DNA from: Planctomycetaceae bacterium
Lineage (GTDB): Bacteria; Planctomycetota; Phycisphaerae; SM23-33
Reading direction: 5' to 3'
DNA: 13,664 nucleotides
Assembly (NCBI GenBank): GCA_021371965.1
Contig: JAJFVE010000187.1
Coordinates: forward strand, 1 to 13,664
Below are positions 7,526-13,664 of this stretch, piece by piece. The first letter of the stretch is position 1; the number at the start of each line of letters is the position of its first letter. The notes under the pieces are model-generated. The model made no database searches. It was not told where the DNA came from and saw nothing but the letters and a program-made list of their open reading frames with translations. Made by a program: the position numbers and the translations under genes.

Positions 7526-10500
7526 ATGGCCAACGAATCAGACTACATGCAGTCGGCCCTTGGGGCGGGGCTGGGGTTTCCTTCGCGCGATCGGGACCTG
7601 GATGTGATGAGCGGCTTTAGCAATCCGCCGGCTGGGTACGGCGAGGTGCCGTTCTGGTGGTGGACGGGCGATGCCCTCGACGCGCCGCGGCTGATCGAGC
7701 AGATCCGGGAGCTGCACGCCAAGGGCGTCAGCGGCGTGCAGGTGAACTACTCGCACTACGACACCCCCAACGACTGGCTGACCGAGCAGGACGAGCCGGC
7801 GATCTTCTCGCAGGAGTGGTGGGAGGTTTACGCTCAGGTGTCCGCGGCCTGCGCCAAGCTTGACATGGGCATCGGCATGAGCACCTACACGGTGGACTGG
7901 CCCGGGCCCAAGAACCTCTTCTATCATCTTTTCTACTCCAAACCGGAGCTCAACGCCTTCGAGCTCGATGCCGGCCCCTCAAGACGCCTCAGCGGCGGTG
8001 AAAGTGTCACGATCGACTGTGCGGCCGACCAGTTCGCCGCGCGGGCTTATCCCGTTGTGGACGGCCAACTCCAGCGCGGCGGCGTGGACCTGGCGCCCTA
8101 CATAAAGGATGGCAAACTCACCTGGACCGCGCCGCAGGGCCAGTGGGATGTCCGCACGTTCCGCAGCCTACGAAAAGCCGGCACGCTCAACCCGATGATG
8201 GCCGGGGCGGGCAAGACGGTCATCGCCGGGTTCTTCCAGAAGTTCCAGGACCACAACGCCGGTTCCTCCAAGGGCCTGAACTACTTCTTTAACGACGAAC
8301 TGCACGTGGGCATGGGCAAGTTCGCGTGGAACGGTGACTTCGCGGCCGAGTTCTCCCGCCGCAAGGGCTACGACCTGTTCGACGTCCTGCCGGCGATGTG
8401 GGAGGACATCGGCCCGCTCACGCCCAAGGTGCGCATGGACTACGCCGACGTGCGCATGTCGCTGATGGAGGAGCGGTACTTCCGGCCGATCTTCCACTGG
8501 CACGCGTCGCGGGGCATGATCTTCGCCTGCGACAGCGGCGGGCGTGGGCGACACCCCAACGAGTTCGGCGACTACTTCCGCGCCACGCGCTGGTACACCG
8601 CGCCCGGACACGACACCCCCGGCGGCAAGGCCGACCTGATCAAGGGGAAGGTCTCCTCGTCGATCGCCAACCTGTACCAGCGTCCGCGCGTGTGGCTGGA
8701 GGGCTATCACAGCCTGGGCTGGGGCGCCGCGCCAGAGCTGCTGATGCACGCCACGCGCGAGAACTACCTGTACGGCTGTACGCTGTTGAACCTGCACGGG
8801 CTGTACTTCACGACGTACGGCTCACACTGGGAGTGGGCCCCGCCGTGTTACCACTTCCGCATGCCGTACTGGGCGCACATGGGCGTGTTCCTGAAATACT
8901 TCGAACGTCTGTCGTACGTGATGAGCCAGGGCTGCCTTGCCGCCGACGTGGCGGTGGTGTACCCCGTCGCGCCGTACGAAGCTGAAATGGACGCCGACGC
9001 CGCGCGCGACACCGCCTTCGAACTGGCCCACAAGCTCATTGCGGCCGGGATCAACTTCGAGTTCATCGATAACGACTCGCTGGCGCGGGCGGTCGTCGAG
9101 GACGGTCGCTTGATCGTCAAAGACGCCGGCGCGTCGTATCAGGCGCTGGTGCTGCCCAACATGAAGGCCGTGCGATGGGCGACCATCGAGAAGGCCGCCG
9201 CATTCGCGGCCGGCGGCGGCAAGGTCTATTGCGTCGGGGCGCTGCCCATGGCGTCCGATCGCGCGGGGCGCGACGATGCGGAACTGGAGCGGATGAATGC
9301 CCTGGCCTTTAGTCCGCAGTGCCGCCTGACTGATGCGGCCGCGGCCGTCGAGGCCATTCGCGGCGCGTTCGTGCAGGATGTGCGAGGCCTGAGCCAGACG
9401 GTGCGGGCGATTCACCGCAAGATCGGCCCGCGCGACGTGTACATGGTGCTGGACGCACAGCCCGGCAGCATTGTTGAGTTCCGCGCCAAAGGGGCCGCCG
9501 AGCTGCTCGACCCTTGGACCGGCGCGGCGACGCCGCTGCGCGTGGTGGCCGAAACTGCAACCGGCACGCAGGTCGAACTACCGCTGGAACCCTACGAGGC
9601 GCAGGTGGTGGCGTTCACGCCAGGCAAGAAGCACGTGAACCCGCCGGCGAAGGACGCTCGCCCCGAGGCGGCCAAACTGCTGCCCCGGACGTGGACTGTC
9701 GAGTTTGCGGCCACGATGGACAACACCCACGGCGATTTCCGAATCCCCGTCACGAGCGACAATAAGATGATCGGCGTGGAGGCCCGTCGCTTCGCCTGGG
9801 CGCAGGAGACCGAGGAGTTGGCCAAGACCGCCATGCTCCCACAAACCGATGACAGCAGTTGGGCGAGAAACCTGCACGGGTTTGGATCACAGTTCTACGT
9901 GCTGGGCCCGGTGCCTGCCGACGTCGATGCCGCGCAGCTCGATGCAAAGCTCGCCGCGATCACGACGGTCGATCCGCTCGTGCCGGTGACAATCTCGGGC
10001 AAAAGCCTCTCCTGGCGGCCATACGACTTCTCGTGGCGATACGGCAAGGAAGAGGATCTCGGTCACCAGGGTTATCACGGCCTCAAGCGGACCGTCACCG
10101 ACGACTTCATCTGCCTGGGCAAGCAGGTGGACGGTCTCAACGAGACGCGTCACGAAGGCGACGGTGGCCGCTATTATCTCTGGACCTCCGCGACGGTCGC
10201 CAAGGCGACGATGGCGGAAATCCGCGTCAGCCGCGGCGCCCCGGCCGACAAGAGCCACACCTCGCCGGTCATCACGCCCGCGGCGGTTTACGTCAACGGC
10301 AGTGCCGTGAATCTTTCCCAACCGGTCGAACTTAGCGCCGGCGCCAACCCGGTGGTGGTGCGATATGACGCCGGCGGGCGCGGGCACTTCGTGATGCGCG
10401 ATCAGGCCATCGCCGCCCCGAACGCCCGCCAGAAACTGGCGATGCGATGGTACGACGATGCGGGCCTCATACGCTTCGACGTTACCGCGGGACAGCAGAA

Positions 10501-11095
10501 GGCCCAGTGGCTGCGATTCCTCTCCGCCCCGGGCACCGCTTCCATCCGCGTGCAGGCCCTCGGCAGCGTCACGGCCTGGATGGACGGGCGGCCGATGCTC
10601 GCCAAAGGCAACGGCCGATTCGTGCCCGGGCGGCCTTGCCCGCATGCGGCCGTGATCGCCCTTCGCATCAAGAGCGAGACGGGCTGCATCGGCGGCGCGG
10701 CCGTGCCAGAGCCGGTGACGATCCAGACCGACGGCCGCGGCGAGATGCCGCTGGGCGACTGGTCGAAGATGGGCGTCCTGAACAATTACTCCGGCGGCGT
10801 GCGATACAGCACGCAGGTCACACTGTCCGCCGACGAGACCGCCGGCAGCCTCACTCTCGACCTGGGCCACGTCGCCGGTACGGCCGAGGTGCACGTTAAC
10901 GGCGCCTCAGCCGGCGTGCGCGTCGCTCCGCCGTGGAAAGTTGATGCGACCGGGTTGTTCAAAGCCGGCGAGAACACGGTCGAGGTGCTGGTGTACAACA
11001 CGCTGGCCAATCACTACCAGACCATCCCGTCGCGCTACCGCGGCGAACCGGTCTCAGGCCTGATGGGCCCGGTGCGGCTCTTGTTGCGCCGGTAG
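7526..11095 (+). CDS. large glycoside hydrolase, GH106 (alpha-L-rhamnosidase)-like, cytoplasmic
   Basis: The 1189-aa protein opens GEVPFWWWTGDALDAPRLIEQ then ELHAKGVSGVQVNYSH, the (beta/alpha)8 start seen in GH106-type enzymes. Later come FFNDELHVG (Glu258), FAAEFSRRKGYDLFDVLPAMW, EERYFRPIFHWHASRG and RVWLEGYHSLGWG (Glu392); Glu258 and Glu392 are candidate catalytic acids. Next is a Rossmann-like part (ADVAVVYPVAPYE, YQALVLPNMKAVRW). The C-terminal part is beta-rich and ends in a GH2-type sugar-binding jelly roll (GTAEVHVNGASAG, PPWKVDATGLFKAGENTVEV, NTLANHY). Length fits GH106. No signal peptide is seen, so it probably acts on imported oligosaccharide. AGAGG lies 9 nt before ATG 7526; a TTG 9 nt upstream is less likely. 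Exact family and linkage are uncertain; glycosidase identity is confident. Confidence 0.82.
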   Translation: MANESDYMQSALGAGLGFPSRDRDLDVMSGFSNPPAGYGEVPFWWWTGDALDAPRLIEQIRELHAKGVSGVQVNYSHYDTPNDWLTEQDEPAIFSQEWWEVYAQVSAACAKLDMGIGMSTYTVDWPGPKNLFYHLFYSKPELNAFELDAGPSRRLSGGESVTIDCAADQFAARAYPVVDGQLQRGGVDLAPYIKDGKLTWTAPQGQWDVRTFRSLRKAGTLNPMMAGAGKTVIAGFFQKFQDHNAGSSKGLNYFFNDELHVGMGKFAWNGDFAAEFSRRKGYDLFDVLPAMWEDIGPLTPKVRMDYADVRMSLMEERYFRPIFHWHASRGMIFACDSGGRGRHPNEFGDYFRATRWYTAPGHDTPGGKADLIKGKVSSSIANLYQRPRVWLEGYHSLGWGAAPELLMHATRENYLYGCTLLNLHGLYFTTYGSHWEWAPPCYHFRMPYWAHMGVFLKYFERLSYVMSQGCLAADVAVVYPVAPYEAEMDADAARDTAFELAHKLIAAGINFEFIDNDSLARAVVEDGRLIVKDAGASYQALVLPNMKAVRWATIEKAAAFAAGGGKVYCVGALPMASDRAGRDDAELERMNALAFSPQCRLTDAAAAVEAIRGAFVQDVRGLSQTVRAIHRKIGPRDVYMVLDAQPGSIVEFRAKGAAELLDPWTGAATPLRVVAETATGTQVELPLEPYEAQVVAFTPGKKHVNPPAKDARPEAAKLLPRTWTVEFAATMDNTHGDFRIPVTSDNKMIGVEARRFAWAQETEELAKTAMLPQTDDSSWARNLHGFGSQFYVLGPVPADVDAAQLDAKLAAITTVDPLVPVTISGKSLSWRPYDFSWRYGKEEDLGHQGYHGLKRTVTDDFICLGKQVDGLNETRHEGDGGRYYLWTSATVAKATMAEIRVSRGAPADKSHTSPVITPAAVYVNGSAVNLSQPVELSAGANPVVVRYDAGGRGHFVMRDQAIAAPNARQKLAMRWYDDAGLIRFDVTAGQQKAQWLRFLSAPGTASIRVQALGSVTAWMDGRPMLAKGNGRFVPGRPCPHAAVIALRIKSETGCIGGAAVPEPVTIQTDGRGEMPLGDWSKMGVLNNYSGGVRYSTQVTLSADETAGSLTLDLGHVAGTAEVHVNGASAGVRVAPPWKVDATGLFKAGENTVEVLVYNTLANHYQTIPSRYRGEPVSGLMGPVRLLLRR

Positions 11096-11110
11096 TCCTT
11101 AAAAGTGGGG

Positions 11111-11330
11111 GAGGCTTGCTTGAGCCTCGAAGAGGCTCCAGGATTTAGCCGGAGGCGTAAGCCTCCGGAGGAAGTCGTTTTGTTGCACCCGCCTCGCAGA
11201 GGCGGAAGGTTTTACAGGCGTTGCGGCGTTTGAAACCTGCCGCCTCTTCGAGGCGGGGAACTATTAAAGCCCTGTTCCGGGGGCTCACGCCCCCGGCTAA
11301 ATTCTGGCGTCCCTTCGGGACGCAGAGAAT
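11111..11330. repeat. nested palindrome cluster with six hairpins
   Basis: The 273-bp gap between the glycosidase and esterase genes holds, in order: AGCCTC-GAA-GAGGCT (11123-11137, preceded by another GAGGCT at 11111); CCGGAGGC-GTAA-GCCTCCGG (11149-11168); CCGCCTC-GCA-GAGGCGG (11189-11205); CCGCCTC-TTC-GAGGCGG (11240-11256); CCGGGGGC-TCAC-GCCCCCGG (11277-11296); and GCGTCCC-TTC-GGGACGC (11307-11323), the last flanked by ATTCT/AGAAT. The second and fifth are inverted copies, each bordered by ATTTAG on its outer side or its complement on the other. No gene is present. Confidence 0.9.
11189..11256. repeat. inner inverted pair of the nested cluster
   Basis: Two 17-bp hairpins (CCGCCTC-NNN-GAGGCGG) stand at the ends. 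Between them AGGTTT (near 11207) faces AAACCT (near 11233). Reading the right half in reverse complement reproduces the left half with few changes (loop GCA versus GAA). So this is one element duplicated in inverted orientation, enclosed by the GTRA-loop pair at 11143-11302. Confidence 0.85.
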
Positions 11331-11368
11331 TGTTCGGCCCACGGCACGATTGCAGGAGAATCAAGAAG

Positions 11369-12052
11369 ATGTCGAACTTCAGCTACAACTACCGCCTGCC
11401 CGCTTTTGCTGTCGGTAGCCGCCTGCTTTTTCAGGGCGACTCGATCACGGACATGCAGTGGGGGCGCAACGAGGCCGACCGCAACCACTACCTGGGCCAC
11501 AGCTATGTGTACCTGATCGCCGCGCGGCTGGGGGTGGACATGCCGGCGGCTAGGCTGGAGTTCTTCAATCGCGGCGTCAGCGGCAACGCGATCACTGACT
11601 TGAAGAACCGCTGGCAGAGCGACGCCATCGACATGAGGCCCGACCTGCTGAGCATTCTCGTGGGCGTCAACGACGTCGGCCGCGCCGGCGAGGCGGGCGT
11701 GGCCCTGGACGCGTGGGAGGCCGACTACCGCAGCATTCTCGACGCCAGCCGCAAGGCCAACCCCGCCCTGCGGCTGGTCCTGCTCGATCCGTTCGTTTTG
11801 CCGACGGGCAAGCTGGCCGACAAGGACCAGTGGCGGCTCTGGCGCGGGCAGGTGGAGAAGCTTAACGTGATCGTCGAACGATTGGCCGCGGATTACCAGG
11901 CCGTCCACATCTGCACGCAGCAGATCTTCGACGCGGCCGCCGCGGCAGTCGAGCCGGCGCACTGGATGTGGGACGGCGTGCATCCACTGCCGCAAGGCCA
12001 CGAGCTGATCGCGCGGCACTGGCTGCAGGAAGTCAGCGCCCGCTGGTGCTGA
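11369..12052 (+). CDS. SGNH/GDSL-family hydrolase (probable carbohydrate esterase)
   Basis: The 227-aa protein carries all four SGNH blocks: LLFQGDSITD with nucleophile Ser25, FFNRGVSGNAITDL with the block II Gly, LLSILVGVNDVG with the block III Asn, and WDGVHPLPQGHELIA with Asp202 and His205. Length and motif spacing fit the GDSL_2-type esterases, many of which remove acetyl groups from sugars. No signal peptide is present, so it would act in the cytoplasm, like the glycosidase upstream. ATG 11369 is chosen because AGGAGA (11354-11359) is 9 nt upstream; a TTG at 11330 in frame lies in the repeat. It is the last plus-strand gene of the run, separated by the palindrome cluster. The substrate, an acetylated oligosaccharide, is inferred from context only. 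Confidence 0.9.
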   Translation: MSNFSYNYRLPAFAVGSRLLFQGDSITDMQWGRNEADRNHYLGHSYVYLIAARLGVDMPAARLEFFNRGVSGNAITDLKNRWQSDAIDMRPDLLSILVGVNDVGRAGEAGVALDAWEADYRSILDASRKANPALRLVLLDPFVLPTGKLADKDQWRLWRGQVEKLNVIVERLAADYQAVHICTQQIFDAAAAAVEPAHWMWDGVHPLPQGHELIARHWLQEVSARWC

Positions 12053-12075
12053 TGTTTCTGGGCATCTCCAAGAGA

Positions 12076-12175
12076 ACACGAATGACACGAATGAAGCGAA
12101 TGGTTAAGGAAACAACGGAGAGGCGCTAAACCTTCCTTGTTTCTACCTCATTCCTCACATTCGTGACATTCGTGG
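12076..12175. repeat. inverted nonamer repeat array (CATTCGTGN)n
   Basis: The left arm has three 9-bp units, ACACGAATG, ACACGAATG and AAGCGAATG (12076-12102). The right arm has CATTCCTCA, CATTCGTGA and CATTCGTGG (12149-12175). The divergent unit is innermost in both arms. Inner flanks also pair partly (AGGAAACAA against TTGTTTC). The array fills the 150-bp gap between the convergent esterase and fucosidase genes. A TTTTT at 12182-12186 follows on the plus strand, so it could end the esterase transcript, but the stem is imperfect. Confidence 0.85.
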
Positions 12176-12202
12176 TGAGTCTTTTTGGAGTCGAGCCCGC
12201 AT

Positions 12203-13567
12203 CTATCGCGGGTAAGCGGCGAACTCGAGCTTCAGGATCGCATAGTCGCAGACGGTGTCGGGGCACTTGCCGGGCAGGCCGGAGATCGTCACGCGCGAGG
12301 CGCTCTTGAACTTGGGACCCTCCGGCAGCGGGGTAGTCTCGACGGCGAGCTTGGCGCCGTTGGTGAGTATGCTTGCTGCCAGCAGCCTGGTATGCACATT
12401 CTCCAGCACGACCTTGCCGCCGGTGGGCCACTTGGGCAGCCAGAGGTACGCCACGTTGCCCTTGCGGGTCCACTTGCCGCCGGCGTCGTTGGTGATGAAG
12501 CCCAGCCGCTCGACGCGGTCGACGGGTCCGTAAAGCGCCTCGGCGTGGGTCTTGATCCACCGCCCGGCAGTCGCCAGCCGCTCCTGCTCGACGGGGCCGA
12601 TCTCGCCGGTGGCGGGATTGGGTCCGACGTTCATCAGCAAGTTGCCGGTGTTGGCGGTGCATTTCTGGAGCATGTCGATGATATCGCGCGGCGAGCGGTA
12701 GTCCCCTGGCGACTGGGGATACCATGCCCACGTCGGGTACTTGATGAAGAGCTGCTTGTTGAACGTCATGCACGATTCCCAGTCGCGGTCCGGGTGCAGC
12801 GTCGGGCCGATGCTGCCCTCGGAGCAGGTGATGTCCTCGGCCGTCAGCGAGCGGTCGTTGATGAGGATCCCCGGCTGGAGTCGGCGCACCATGGCGTTCA
12901 TCTCTTCGGCTTCCCAATCGCCGGCGTAGCCCAGCGGCGTGGGACCGTCGTACCAGAGCAGATCGACGCGGCCATAATTGCTCATCAGCTCGCGGAGCAG
13001 GCCCTGGGTGTAGTCGAGGAATCGTCGCCGCGCGGCGTCGTCATTCTCGCAGCGCCTGCCGTCGGGGTGGTTGACGTCCAGCAGCGAATAATAGAAGCCG
13101 ACCTTGAGCCCCTCGCTGCGGCAGGCGTCGGCGAACTCGGCAACCATATCGAACCCTGGACCCATTCGCATGGCGTTGTAGTCGCTGAGTTTGGTGTCCC
13201 AGAGCGCGAACCCTTCGTGGTGCTTGGTGGTGAAGACGATGTACTTCATGCCGGCGGCCTTGGCGGTTCTGGCCCAGGCGCGGGCGAAGTCGCGCGGCGG
13301 CGTGAGGCGTTCGACCGACCAGCGCTTCTGCTGCTCGGGGGTGGCCGACTCGGGCGGCTTGGCCGACTGCGTCTTGGCGATGTTGCGGTCGTACCACTGC
13401 GAGAAAGGCCCGTAGTGCACGAACATGCCGTAGCGCGCCTCGCGGAACCACTGCGTCCGCGCGTCGTCGGCAGGAGGCTCGGTCCTCTGTGGGGAAAGTG
13501 CGGCCGGCTCGCAGCCGGTCAGGGCCACCATCAGCACAAACGGCATTAACGACTGCATACGATCCAT
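12203..13567 (-). CDS. GH29 alpha-L-fucosidase, predicted lipoprotein
   Basis: This 454-aa enzyme would release alpha-linked L-fucose. The N-terminus MDRMQSLMPFVLMVALTGC is a lipoprotein leader with lipobox LTGC, Cys19, so the protein is probably anchored in the envelope. GH29 motifs follow: WFREARYGMFVHYG, MKYIVFTTKHHEGFALWD, GLKVGFYYSLLDV, VDLLWYDGP with nucleophile Asp207, and DWESCMTFN (Glu264), the usual spot before the WGY region, here TWAWYP. NTGNLLMNVGP ends the barrel, then a short beta domain (about residues 345-454) closes the protein. Either Glu250 or Glu264 may be the acid/base. ATG 13565-13567 has AAGGGA just upstream; an earlier TTG frame start is rejected. It converges on the esterase gene. 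The pairing with an isomerase and glycosidase on the other strand suggests a shared substrate. Confidence 0.93.
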   Translation of the reverse strand: MDRMQSLMPFVLMVALTGCEPAALSPQRTEPPADDARTQWFREARYGMFVHYGPFSQWYDRNIAKTQSAKPPESATPEQQKRWSVERLTPPRDFARAWARTAKAAGMKYIVFTTKHHEGFALWDTKLSDYNAMRMGPGFDMVAEFADACRSEGLKVGFYYSLLDVNHPDGRRCENDDAARRRFLDYTQGLLRELMSNYGRVDLLWYDGPTPLGYAGDWEAEEMNAMVRRLQPGILINDRSLTAEDITCSEGSIGPTLHPDRDWESCMTFNKQLFIKYPTWAWYPQSPGDYRSPRDIIDMLQKCTANTGNLLMNVGPNPATGEIGPVEQERLATAGRWIKTHAEALYGPVDRVERLGFITNDAGGKWTRKGNVAYLWLPKWPTGGKVVLENVHTRLLAASILTNGAKLAVETTPLPEGPKFKSASRVTISGLPGKCPDTVCDYAILKLEFAAYPR

Positions 13568-13664
13568 ATCATTCCCTTCGGCCAACCGAAGCCGTAGCTT
13601 CCATTAATGTAACCAACGTTGAAGGGGGATGGGCCATCTGAAGCAATGATTTGTCCGCTCGAAG
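13568..13664 (-). other. upstream region of the fucosidase gene with two small hairpins
   Basis: The last 97 bp hold no gene. Near the fucosidase start are TTCGG-CCAA-CCGAA (13577-13590) and GAAGC-CGTA-GCTTC (13588-13601), which overlap and could alternate. The first touches the AAGGGA Shine-Dalgarno, so it might affect translation. No convincing promoter was found. Confidence 0.4.

Noticed and set aside
12196..12212. CCCGC/GCGGG hairpin at the fucosidase stop as an intrinsic terminator
   Set aside because: The stem is only 5 bp and is not followed by a T-run in the fucosidase direction.

Overview
This is a high-GC bacterial window of 13.7 kb carrying nine complete genes and one gene cut by the left edge. 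The gene content (AraA-type isomerase, GH106-like and GH29 glycosidases, SGNH esterase, Gfo/Idh/MocA oxidoreductase, small HEAT-repeat protein), the loose packing and the repeat-filled gaps suggest a Planctomycetota-like genome, perhaps Phycisphaerae. That placement is inference; no marker gene here proves it.

Layout. Positions 1-2555 are on the minus strand, in transcription order trpF (PRA isomerase), a secreted HEAT-repeat protein, and ahcY (S-adenosylhomocysteine hydrolase). The ahcY frame runs to the left edge but is broken by one in-frame TAG at codon 116. Positions 2739-3914 hold a plus-strand Gfo/Idh/MocA oxidoreductase, converging on an unrecognised exported 464-aa protein (3945-5339, minus). 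From 5408 a plus-strand run follows: an emfourin-like exported small protein, an AraA/FucI-superfamily sugar isomerase, a very large GH106-like glycosidase without a signal peptide, and an SGNH/GDSL esterase without a signal peptide. The right end is a minus-strand GH29 alpha-L-fucosidase with a lipoprotein signal.

How the genes may work together. Isomerase, GH106-like enzyme, SGNH esterase and fucosidase look like parts of a deoxy-sugar or plant/algal polysaccharide utilisation locus. The fucosidase would trim substrate in the envelope, the esterase and large glycosidase would deacetylate and cleave imported oligosaccharide in the cytoplasm, and the isomerase would send the freed sugar into catabolism. 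The substrate is not determined by the sequence. ahcY and trpF are housekeeping genes that happen to be adjacent.

The most distinctive aspect is the intergenic DNA. Seven of nine gaps hold palindromic or inverted-repeat elements of several unrelated sequence families: three arrays built from 7-bp units in facing orientation (TTTCCAA, GTAGCCN, AATCAGT), one from 9-bp units (CATTCGTGN), two clusters of 9-3-9 hairpins, and a nested palindrome cluster whose outer hairpins have GTAA/GTGA (GNRA-type) loops. No CRISPR array, tRNA, rRNA, transposase or phage gene was seen. I found no defence system or other clearly new multi-gene system. The best leads are the repeats, the ahcY amber codon and a Cys-to-Glu change at the TrpF catalytic position.
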